Shown: in pieces, positions 1-7,551 of the stretch | Layout: every line of letters begins with the position of its first letter | Position numbering within the stretch: the stretch's first letter is position 1 | NCBI GenBank assembly: GCA_002344785.1 | Contig: DDUL01000033.1 | Coordinates: 62,001-126,000 of the forward strand | Direction: 5' to 3' | From: Bdellovibrionaceae bacterium UBA2339 | GTDB taxonomy: Bacteria; Bdellovibrionota; Bdellovibrionia; Bdellovibrionales; JAMPXM01 | DNA: 64,000 nucleotides | Translations under genes and position numbers: made by a program | The notes under the pieces: model-generated | What the model was told of the DNA's origin: nothing | Seen by the model: the letters and a program-made list of their open reading frames with translations, nothing else | Databases searched by the model: none

Positions 1-135
1 AATCGTCTTTCAGAACAGCAGAAGCAAGGATATGTCGCCTTTAATAAATTCATTGCTCACCCCAATGCTGAACTCAACGAGATCCTATCAAAGTGGCTAG
101 TCCAGGATTTGAATCTAAGTGGGGAGAACCCATGA
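1..135 (+). CDS. C-terminal end of an unidentified protein (partial)
   Basis: An open frame runs from the first base to a TGA at 133-135 and gives the last 44 residues of a protein that starts outside the window. The tail is mixed polar and hydrophobic (for example HPNAELNEIL), with no motif I recognise. Its stop overlaps the ATG of the next gene at 132 (ATGA), which points to translational coupling and co-transcription with the beta-helix lipoprotein downstream. Too little is present to name a function. Confidence 0.6.
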   Translation, partial: NRLSEQQKQGYVAFNKFIAHPNAELNEILSKWLVQDLNLSGENP

Positions 136-1346
136 GGATCACTCGAGATGTTTTCAACTTTGCTTCATTGATGTTGGTGTGTGCTTTGAGCCTGAGCTGC
201 GCAGGCCCTCCGAAGCGGGATCGTCTTTCCGAGTCACAACGTCCATTGCATCGCATTGAGTATCGAGAAGATTTGGATCTTCAGCAGGAGATCGACAAGA
301 TTGCTGAGAAGTTTCCGCGAGCCACGATTCTTTTGGCAGCCGGCACTTACAGGCCTCAACACGAGGGCCAAGCTCTGTTGCATCTGAATTCAAAGCACAA
401 TGGGCTCAAGATCATGGGCGAAGATCGGGATCGAGTGATCTTGACGGCTCAAGCCTCAGTTGCGCGCTATGAAGTCTTGGCGGCCGAAGGGAAGTTGACT
501 GCAGTGGCTCCGCTAGCTCCCCCCGAATCGCGGGTGATTGTGAATCATGTGGTCTACTTTGGCGACGGTGTGGATTCGACAACCGAACTCAGTCAGATGA
601 GCATCACGGGCGCCCGAGGATATCTCACTAAGACGGGCGAGAGGCAGGCGGAACCCAACACTCAGCATCTTCGGCGATTCATTTTCTATGCCGATGGCGG
701 AGGTGTGAAGATTTGGGGGAAAAGCTCACCACAGTTGCGCGATTTGAAGATCGAGGACAATTGGGCGCTTTACTGCGGCGGCGGAGTGTCGATCGAGCAG
801 TTCGCCCAAACCGATGAGCCCGTTCGCATTCAGCGAGTGATTTTCAAAGGCAATCGAGTGCCGCTGACGGGAGCGGCCATTGACTTGTTGCCGGGAAGTT
901 CGGCCATTGTCGAAGATTCAGTGTTTGAGGCAAATCAAGCTAATGACAGTTGGATTGAAGTTTCGCGCGTTAATGAGGTACGTCGTGAATTCATGAGACG
1001 TCAGCCGCACACTCAGGGCACCGATGCTCACCCAGATCAGGGGCAGGGACCGAGTGGAACAGGACTGAGTCAGTTCACAAAGTCTTCGGCGATCACGGTT
1101 TTCAGAGGCTCATCGATTGAACTTCGACGGAGTGAGTTCAAAGGGAACTCAGGTGGCCTCGACTTCCTCAATTTTGTTCGATGGTACTCATCCGATGAAA
1201 AGTTGATTCGGCGTCGTCGCCTCAGCTTACTTGAAGATTTGAGTTTTGCTCGGCAGAGGCTGCATGACATCAAGGGTATCGGGAGCTTCTTGGGTGGCGA
1301 GATTCGATCGCAGCGAATTCAGCTCGAAAAACCGATTCAAGACTGA
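132..1346 (+). CDS. Lipoprotein with right-handed beta-helix-like repeats
   Basis: This is a 404-residue exported protein, probably a lipoprotein. The start at 132 is preferred because GGGGAGA lies just upstream and the ATG overlaps the previous stop; an open frame extends to 93 but adds a poor N-terminus. Residues 1-27 form a signal peptide ending ALSLSC|AGPP, an imperfect lipobox. The body has short turns rich in small and charged residues, including GGGVKIWGKSSPQLRDLKI and GGGVSIEQF followed by IQRVIFKGN and IVEDSVFEAN. Such turns are typical of pectate-lyase-like parallel beta-helices (DUF1565/Beta_helix families). No catalytic residues could be assigned. It ends 16 bases from the convergent RnfD-like gene. 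It may bind or degrade polysaccharide, but that is inference. Confidence 0.75.
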   Translation: MRITRDVFNFASLMLVCALSLSCAGPPKRDRLSESQRPLHRIEYREDLDLQQEIDKIAEKFPRATILLAAGTYRPQHEGQALLHLNSKHNGLKIMGEDRDRVILTAQASVARYEVLAAEGKLTAVAPLAPPESRVIVNHVVYFGDGVDSTTELSQMSITGARGYLTKTGERQAEPNTQHLRRFIFYADGGGVKIWGKSSPQLRDLKIEDNWALYCGGGVSIEQFAQTDEPVRIQRVIFKGNRVPLTGAAIDLLPGSSAIVEDSVFEANQANDSWIEVSRVNEVRREFMRRQPHTQGTDAHPDQGQGPSGTGLSQFTKSSAITVFRGSSIELRRSEFKGNSGGLDFLNFVRWYSSDEKLIRRRRLSLLEDLSFARQRLHDIKGIGSFLGGEIRSQRIQLEKPIQD

Positions 1347-1362
1347 AGAATATAAATTTCGA

Positions 1363-2187
1363 TCAGCTTTGAGCGGATTTCTGCGATCGCATACGCTCTT
1401 CAAGTAATCGGCTTATAGGAATCAGTGTTGTTGTCAGAAAAATGGCGTACATCAAAGAATCGGGTCGCTCCAAGGCGCGGAAAAGCTGATCAAAGAAGAC
1501 AATGCTCACAGCATAGAGCGCTTGGGTCCATCTTCTCTGCGGGGAAGTTGCGGGATCTGTCATCATGAAGAAAAAGGCGAGCAGAAAACCCGTTGAGTAC
1601 ATCGTTGGCCAATTGGCCAGGGCGGGGAAGCCGGCGATGGACTCAAGCAACAATGCGCCAAGCGGATAGGCGATGAAAATCGCGACCAACATGGTCAGCT
1701 TCTTCGCTAGATAAAGCACGGGGATTCCGAATCCGAGAATGATCAAAGGGAAGATCCATGTGGTCCCCCATCTTGAGCCTTGAGTGACAGCCTCGGACGG
1801 CCACACAAGCAAAGCCACGACAATTCCAAAGTTAGAAGGGTTGAGAAAGTGTCGACCTCGAAACAAAAGCACATATTTGGAGATCACAGCTAAAACACTG
1901 GCAGCAATCAAAAAGGGTAGGTCCGCGCGCAAATTGAAGATCACGCTGCTGGCCAAGGAGATCGAACTGAGTGGTAAGTCTCTCAAACTTAACTGTTTAA
2001 GATTCCACTTCAATGAATGAGAACCAGAAATCGCCTTGAGCAGTCGATCTAACAAAATTACGCCGAAGATCATCCCGATGACTTCCACCGCGGATAGATT
2101 GAGGTAGTCGAGTATCAAGGCGCTGGACAGCAGTGAAATTTGGAATGCCAATGCCAGCCATTTGAAATTAAAGGTCGAGTGTTTCAT
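1363..2187 (-). CDS. Small RnfD/NqrB-like membrane protein (copy A)
   Basis: This 274-residue polytopic membrane protein resembles the RnfD/NqrB family. Two family landmarks are visible: an N-P-S-N turn at the start of a helix near residue 117 (FLNPSNFG) and the TDPATSP motif near residue 212. Full RnfD/NqrB subunits carry a covalent FMN on a threonine in an SGAT motif; I see no such motif here, and the protein is shorter than a usual subunit. No other Rnf or Nqr subunits are nearby. The start overlaps the stop of the upstream CRTAC1 gene by four bases, so the two are probably translated together. It could be a flavin-binding or flavin-transporting relative, not part of a Rnf complex; the real activity is unknown. 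Confidence 0.8.
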   Translation of the reverse strand: MKHSTFNFKWLALAFQISLLSSALILDYLNLSAVEVIGMIFGVILLDRLLKAISGSHSLKWNLKQLSLRDLPLSSISLASSVIFNLRADLPFLIAASVLAVISKYVLLFRGRHFLNPSNFGIVVALLVWPSEAVTQGSRWGTTWIFPLIILGFGIPVLYLAKKLTMLVAIFIAYPLGALLLESIAGFPALANWPTMYSTGFLLAFFFMMTDPATSPQRRWTQALYAVSIVFFDQLFRALERPDSLMYAIFLTTTLIPISRLLEERMRSQKSAQS

Positions 2188-4106
2188 TTCGACCCGCGCC
2201 GAATGAGGATGTAGGAGTTGAGTTCTCGAGAATGAAGGGGACGAAAGCTTCTCGTTCCATCAGGCCAGCGAACGACCAAGGAGAGTTCGCCTTTGATCTC
2301 TTCAGGTGAAATGCCAAAGACCAATCTTGAATCACTTTGCGCCATATAACCATTGAGCGGGTACAAACTGCGAAGTCGACGATGTTGTCGGTCGACGGCC
2401 AGAACCACTTGTGCGCCCCAAGCTTGGCGGTTGCCAGGGGACCCTTCATCAAGGAGGGAAACACCGATCCAATTGGTCGCACCTTTGGTGTGAGTGGAAT
2501 TGGGGTGATCATGGGTCTCGTCCTGATTCTCGTCTCGAGGAGAATTGATGAGCAATTCAGGTTTGGCGTTCTGATTTGCGATCGCAAGATCAACTCGTCC
2601 ATCATTATTAAAGTCCGACGCCGCGACTCCTCGTGCATCTTTTCGGCTGGTGGCTCCAACAATCTCAGACACATCCCAATATCGACCGCGTTCGAAAGTG
2701 AATAAACAGTTTCGCTGTCGGTCCGCAAAATTTTTGCTCCGCATATTGGGGGATCGAAAGCGATCATCCTCCATGAGAAAAGTGGGAAGGCTCGCGGTCG
2801 TCATTGACTCGTAGACATAGGACTCCCGCACGCCTTCTCGCGTGATGTTCCCATTGCTGACAAAAAGCTCAAGCTGGCCGTCAAGATCAAAGTCCACCGC
2901 TTTGGGTGCCCAGGCCCAACCACAATTGTGCAGACGATGCTCTTTCGCTGAGTTCGTGTCGAAGCGACCACTTCGATTGAGGAAAAAATTATTTCCCCAA
3001 TTCACCATACGATCCTCAAAAATCACGGCGGAAAACACATCTTCGCGGAGATCATTGTTGAAGTCGGCCACTTCAACACCCATTCCCGAATTGGTTGAAA
3101 CTCGCTTAAGCGTTGGTCGGCCCAGCGCAAACTTTCCTTCGCCGCGATTCAAATAATAGAAGTCTCGTCCCCAGCCATTGCCAAAATAAAGATCCAACTT
3201 TCGATCTCCATTGAGATCCAAAACTGCCACCGACCAGAGCCAGGCTTTGATGTCGCCGAGGCCAGCTTCCTGAGTCACATCGACAAACGACCTGCCTTGC
3301 TGATTCTTGAGTAAATGAATTCGGGACCCATTGCTGGGTTGGTTGGTCGAATCCCAGAGGACTCGACTATGAAGTGGATTGAGAAGATCGAAGCCCTCTT
3401 GGCTCCAATAAGTGAGAATCAGATCCAGCCAACCATCTTGGTTGAAGTCGAAGACATTTAAACCTGTTCCGTAACCACACAAGTCTTGGGGAATTAGATC
3501 CCGTCTTTCCGTAAAGGCCGCAGCAGCTGATCGTCTTGCCTGATTCACAAATAGTGTTGAGCAGCCACTGAGTCGATGCACAAACAAGTCATCGTCACCA
3601 TCGCCATCGAAATCGAAAAACGCCACTGGGCCGCTTTGGGCATTTTGATTGATCAGATCCAAGCCAGATTGAGCCGCAACTTCATTGAAGCCTCGACCTT
3701 TCAGATTGAGATAAAGATGTGGCTTGGACCCGAGTTTATTGTTTGCGAAAAAAACATCCATCCAGCCATCTTTGTTGAGATCTACAGTCGCCACAGCTGC
3801 GCCATTTGTCGTGAATCGGGGGGCCAGATTGACGAGCTGAGTTTCCGAGGGATCAGCGATCGGGCCCTCATTCACAAAGTGGATCCCCAGTTCATCAGCT
3901 CGATCAATCAATTGAAAGTTCGGAGCACGCCCACTCCAGCCCTGAAGTCCTCGAGAGTCTTGGTAGGAGGCGTTGCTTTCCGAGAAGGGTTCATAACGGG
4001 GCGTTGCGAATGCGACCAAGGCACCAAGGCTCAATGCAACACAGGCCTGAGCCAGGTCCTTGTTGAAGTGCAGGGCTTTGAGAAATTGAGCCCACTCGAG
4101 TTTCAT
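2184..4106 (-). CDS. CRTAC1-family FG-GAP/ASPIC protein (copy A)
   Basis: This is a 640-residue envelope protein. A hydrophobic segment at about residues 20-36 (ACVALSLGAL) looks like a signal anchor. Seven FG-GAP/VCBS calcium-type motifs follow, near residues 109, 165, 220, 297, 348, 405 and 498 (DLNKDGWMD, DFDGDGDDD, DFNQDGWLD and similar), as expected of a seven-blade beta-propeller. The C-terminus (VVRWPDGTRS) is an ASPIC/UnbV domain. Between the last two blades is an insertion with a CGWAWA motif and a second cysteine (NCLF), also found in copy B. Together these define the CRTAC1 family, whose bacterial members are mostly uncharacterised. The downstream RnfD-like gene overlaps by four bases. 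Cleavage of the N-terminal segment and membrane attachment are uncertain. Confidence 0.88.
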   Translation of the reverse strand: MKLEWAQFLKALHFNKDLAQACVALSLGALVAFATPRYEPFSESNASYQDSRGLQGWSGRAPNFQLIDRADELGIHFVNEGPIADPSETQLVNLAPRFTTNGAAVATVDLNKDGWMDVFFANNKLGSKPHLYLNLKGRGFNEVAAQSGLDLINQNAQSGPVAFFDFDGDGDDDLFVHRLSGCSTLFVNQARRSAAAAFTERRDLIPQDLCGYGTGLNVFDFNQDGWLDLILTYWSQEGFDLLNPLHSRVLWDSTNQPSNGSRIHLLKNQQGRSFVDVTQEAGLGDIKAWLWSVAVLDLNGDRKLDLYFGNGWGRDFYYLNRGEGKFALGRPTLKRVSTNSGMGVEVADFNNDLREDVFSAVIFEDRMVNWGNNFFLNRSGRFDTNSAKEHRLHNCGWAWAPKAVDFDLDGQLELFVSNGNITREGVRESYVYESMTTASLPTFLMEDDRFRSPNMRSKNFADRQRNCLFTFERGRYWDVSEIVGATSRKDARGVAASDFNNDGRVDLAIANQNAKPELLINSPRDENQDETHDHPNSTHTKGATNWIGVSLLDEGSPGNRQAWGAQVVLAVDRQHRRLRSLYPLNGYMAQSDSRLVFGISPEEIKGELSLVVRWPDGTRSFRPLHSRELNSYILIRRGSK

Positions 4107-4212
4107 GAATTCGCCTCTCCCTCTCGAGTTTAATCCTCAGTGCTTCGCCTTGACCAGTACTCTGGCGCAGTTTGAGTCAGCTTGTCGCCGCTTCACGAGC
4201 TTAAAATGGGCC

Positions 4213-5148
4213 TCAATCGTTCGTGTGGGATGCCATGCTGACGCTTGCGATCTTGTGCGACTTGGCTTCAGAAATTTCGCAACTTTCACCTCTGACAAGT
4301 CGATAGGCGAACCATCCACTTTGAACGAAAACGTAGGCCAATAGATCCGGCATGACGATGAGAAGTGACCTCAGTACAAGATCGACGACTCCAATCAAGA
4401 ATCCGAACGCCCATTGCTCTTTGCGCCGGCGCGGGCTGGTTTGCGGGTCCGTTATGATATTGAAGGTAAAAATCATGGACCCAAGTGACCCCAATGTCGC
4501 GATCCAAAATAGTGGCCCGAGTGTTTGAGTCGCCCAGATCGGACGGAGATCAAGCCAGCTTCCGACGTAGTGCCAGGCGAGACTCGCAAGACTCAAACCC
4601 AACACATAGCTCATTGAGATCCACAATCCTTTCGCAAGCCATGCGACGGCGATGGCTAACGGCAATGCCCAAACATGAACGTGCCAAAAGTCACCCCAAG
4701 AAGTGCCGCCGTAAGTGAGGTGTTGAGGAAGGAGCGTGATGGCTAAAACCGATGCGATTGCCGAAGGGTTGTAAACATGCCGACCGTCAGGACCAATCAA
4801 CCAGATCTTGGAAATGAAAATGAAAAGTCCAGCGATCGCCAGAGCCGGGTAGCTAAAGGCCTCGACATTCACAAATAATGAAATCGTGGCGGCCACGATG
4901 TTGAGCCGTATCCAAGCATGCGAACCAGTTTCAGGAGCAGGAGTGACTTTCGGGTGGGATTGGAGATGTGCGAATCTGCGGAGAGCATAGTCGATCAAAA
5001 CATGCGTCGACAGTAGGGCAAAAAACCAAACTAATGGACGAGGATGAGCGGCGAAATTGAGTGCGAAACCGATGTAGACGATTTGCGTGAGGACTTGAAC
5101 AGCCAATGTTGGTGTCAGTGAGACTCCAAATATTCGTTTGAAGTTCAT
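4213..5148 (-). CDS. Small RnfD/NqrB-like membrane protein (copy B)
   Basis: This 311-residue membrane protein is a paralogue of the one encoded at 1363-2187. It has the same landmarks: a YNPSA turn near residue 125 and TDPQTSP near residue 238, followed by the same basic SPRRR stretch. The SGAT flavinylation motif of true RnfD/NqrB subunits is again not seen. Multiple hydrophobic helices fill the rest. Its ATG overlaps the TGA of the CRTAC1 gene upstream by four bases, the same arrangement as in copy A, so the CRTAC1/RnfD-like pair was duplicated as a unit. The C-terminus is longer than in copy A (KSHKIASVSM). Function is unknown; a role in membrane redox or flavin chemistry is the family-based guess. 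Confidence 0.8.
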   Translation of the reverse strand: MNFKRIFGVSLTPTLAVQVLTQIVYIGFALNFAAHPRPLVWFFALLSTHVLIDYALRRFAHLQSHPKVTPAPETGSHAWIRLNIVAATISLFVNVEAFSYPALAIAGLFIFISKIWLIGPDGRHVYNPSAIASVLAITLLPQHLTYGGTSWGDFWHVHVWALPLAIAVAWLAKGLWISMSYVLGLSLASLAWHYVGSWLDLRPIWATQTLGPLFWIATLGSLGSMIFTFNIITDPQTSPRRRKEQWAFGFLIGVVDLVLRSLLIVMPDLLAYVFVQSGWFAYRLVRGESCEISEAKSHKIASVSMASHTND

Positions 5149-7136
5149 GGTTCAATCACCTCAATGGCTTGGCCGAGCTGATCCGGAAGACCCAAAGTCT
5201 GAGTCTGGCCACTCGGCCAAATCACCTGAATGGATTCAATTCGTTCACTCTCTTGAAAAGTGAGGAAGACTCGGCTTGAGTTCTGCGACTGCATGCCATT
5301 GAGCGGCTGATTTTCTCTCCGGAAACTTCGAATTGAGGTTTTGACTTCAACGATCGTGCCGAGACCGTCAATGTTGGACTTTCGGCCGACGAACTTGAGA
5401 CTCAGCCATCGACCTGGGTTTCGTCCGCTCTCTGTCAGCTGACTGCGATACAAAATCGGACCGTGGTAAGGGCCGCCCATAACCAGATCCAAATCGCCAT
5501 CTTGATCCAAATCCGCGTAGGCCAATCCGCGACCAATCCGAGAATCCGCAAATCCAATTGCCTCAGCTCGATCGACAAAGTGACCCGTGGAATCTTGCTC
5601 ATAGAGGCACTTCTTTTGTTCGGCGGCGACACTCGCCCGAGGATCTCGCCGCATCAGCTGTCGGGAAATTTCTGGTCCAGCAAACTCAAGTAAGGCTGTC
5701 GGCAAGCCAGCTGTGAACTCGAAGACATACCAATGTCTTTCGTCACTCTTAGGAAAGCCAAACCAGCCATTGATAACGGCCAAGTCGAAGTCCCCATCAT
5801 GGTCGAAATCAAGGAACTGACTGGCCCAAGACCAACCGCAGGAGTCAACGCCTCGCTGTAGAGCTTCGTCGCGAAATCCCTCGAGGGCCATCGCGGGCGT
5901 GGAGCTTTCCGTGGCCGTTCGCCCTGAGCTCTCAGATTTGGTCTGACCCATCCACAAACTGTTCAGCCCGCGCATGAGTCCAGGCTTGGGCTTATTTGTG
6001 ACATAAACATCGCCAACACCATTGTGGTCCAAATCCTCAATCGCGGCCGACATCGAATTTCGTGACCGCAATTGGCCCAGATGTTGTTTCGTTTGATCAG
6101 CAAAGCGTCCGCCGCCTTGGTTAATGAGAAGTTGATCGCGCGCGAAGTCTTGTCCCAGAAAGATGTCCCATCGACCGTCACGGTTAAAGTCCGACACACC
6201 CACGGCCCAGGTGGTGCTCGCCTCTGGAAGTGGATCTGCCTCGTGCCACTGAAGGGGAGGCGGGTGAGCGTGGGGCGAAGCTGCGTTTGGCGATTGTTTG
6301 ATTGAGTTTGAAACTGCGGCGCTTCGATTGAGAAAGAGCCGATCTCGGCCAGCTTGAGTATTTCGAATTTGATTGGTGCCAAAGGTGGTCACCATGGCGC
6401 GTCTCAAAAAACGCTCGCGTCGATGCGGCACCTCAAGATCGCGATAGTTGGCAAAATAGAGATCCAACTTCCCATCGCCGTCGGCATCAAACACATGCAT
6501 GCCACGAGGTTCAATATACAAATTCAGTTGATGAATCAGCGCAAATCGAACTGTTCGCGATGGCGACGCAGATTTAACACTTTGTCTTTGCAGTTCAAAA
6601 AACAACACCGGAGTTCCAACTCCCGCAACGATCAAAAGCGGGTGACCTCGACCGTCAAGATCGGCGCACGCCAATGCCGTGCTTCGATGGTCCGCGGGCA
6701 AGAGTTGATCAAGGCCCCATTCGGACGTGACATCCTTGAACTGTCGACCTTGCTTTAAGCTTTGATAAACTCGTAATTTGCCAAATTGAGTGGGCTCGTT
6801 GTGGAGACTGATGAGATCCTCCCATCCGTCTCGGTCCAAGTCACAAATCACAATAAAGCCAGGCATACGCCGAGACCACGGACCAAAATCCTCCATGGGT
6901 CGAGCCGGAGGACCTAAAATTGAGACTGTATCATCGAGAAAAAGCGGTTCCGACTTATGCGTTTGCGTGCTCGCGGCTGCGAGCCCTAGGGCGTAGGAGT
7001 CAGATTGGGGAGGAATTGCACCGGTGAATTTGCCAAGGACCAGTGCGAGAAAGGGCGTCAGGGCGACGAGCCAAAATGGCCAATTCGCTCTGTCGCGAAG
7101 CCTCGGGTAGTCCGACTGTTGTTGCCTCTTGCTCAT
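5145..7136 (-). CDS. CRTAC1-family FG-GAP/ASPIC protein (copy B)
   Basis: This is a 663-residue paralogue of the 2184-4106 product. One N-terminal hydrophobic segment (about residues 19-38, FWLVALTPFLALVLG) should act as a signal anchor. Seven FG-GAP motifs sit near residues 99, 159, 217, 316, 368, 443 and 542. The second, DLDGRGHPL, has lost residues expected for calcium binding. The CGWSWA motif and later CLY cysteine match the pair in copy A and could form a disulfide. The C-terminal VIWPSGQTQT is the ASPIC/UnbV signature. It is probably the first gene of its two-gene unit, since the region upstream is a divergent intergenic stretch. Possible role: a calcium-stabilised propeller on the outer side of the inner membrane paired with the RnfD-like protein. 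That is inference. Confidence 0.88.
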   Translation of the reverse strand: MSKRQQQSDYPRLRDRANWPFWLVALTPFLALVLGKFTGAIPPQSDSYALGLAAASTQTHKSEPLFLDDTVSILGPPARPMEDFGPWSRRMPGFIVICDLDRDGWEDLISLHNEPTQFGKLRVYQSLKQGRQFKDVTSEWGLDQLLPADHRSTALACADLDGRGHPLLIVAGVGTPVLFFELQRQSVKSASPSRTVRFALIHQLNLYIEPRGMHVFDADGDGKLDLYFANYRDLEVPHRRERFLRRAMVTTFGTNQIRNTQAGRDRLFLNRSAAVSNSIKQSPNAASPHAHPPPLQWHEADPLPEASTTWAVGVSDFNRDGRWDIFLGQDFARDQLLINQGGGRFADQTKQHLGQLRSRNSMSAAIEDLDHNGVGDVYVTNKPKPGLMRGLNSLWMGQTKSESSGRTATESSTPAMALEGFRDEALQRGVDSCGWSWASQFLDFDHDGDFDLAVINGWFGFPKSDERHWYVFEFTAGLPTALLEFAGPEISRQLMRRDPRASVAAEQKKCLYEQDSTGHFVDRAEAIGFADSRIGRGLAYADLDQDGDLDLVMGGPYHGPILYRSQLTESGRNPGRWLSLKFVGRKSNIDGLGTIVEVKTSIRSFRRENQPLNGMQSQNSSRVFLTFQESERIESIQVIWPSGQTQTLGLPDQLGQAIEVIEP

Positions 7137-7551
7137 TTCAATTTTGATCCTTCGAACTGAAGCTTAGGCTAACTAAAGTCATCATGTGTGTCGCACAAAA
7201 AAACTCAAAATTCGCAAGAGTCAGAAAATTGATGAGTCGGAATGTGAATCCTCGCGATTTTGAAAGCACCCGCGGATTCAGGGCGAGCTCTCGGCAAAGT
7301 TCTTTGAACAGTATGCAGTTCTGCGAGCAGTTTGGGGCCGGGCGATCGTGCGGTCTCGAGCATGTCAAAGACACGGGTCTGAATTGAACGAGTCTGAATT
7401 GAGTAGACTTCAGGCTTAAGACCTCAAATGATAGTGGGGTGGAACGTCAATTCAGCTCGATCCCAGTGTGCTTGAGTTCGCCATTTCGAATTCGGCTCGT
7501 CTTTATGCGCGCTGGGCGGCGAAATATTAACTCAAGTTTCAAGGATAAGGG
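7137..7551. other. Divergent intergenic region between CRTAC1 genes
   Basis: These 415 bases separate two divergently transcribed CRTAC1-family genes and must hold the promoters of both. I see no credible small gene. An 11-base direct repeat GTCTGAATTGA occurs at 7377-7387 and 7392-7402, 15 bases apart, and could be a regulator site. No promoter hexamers stand out well enough to call. Confidence 0.4.
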
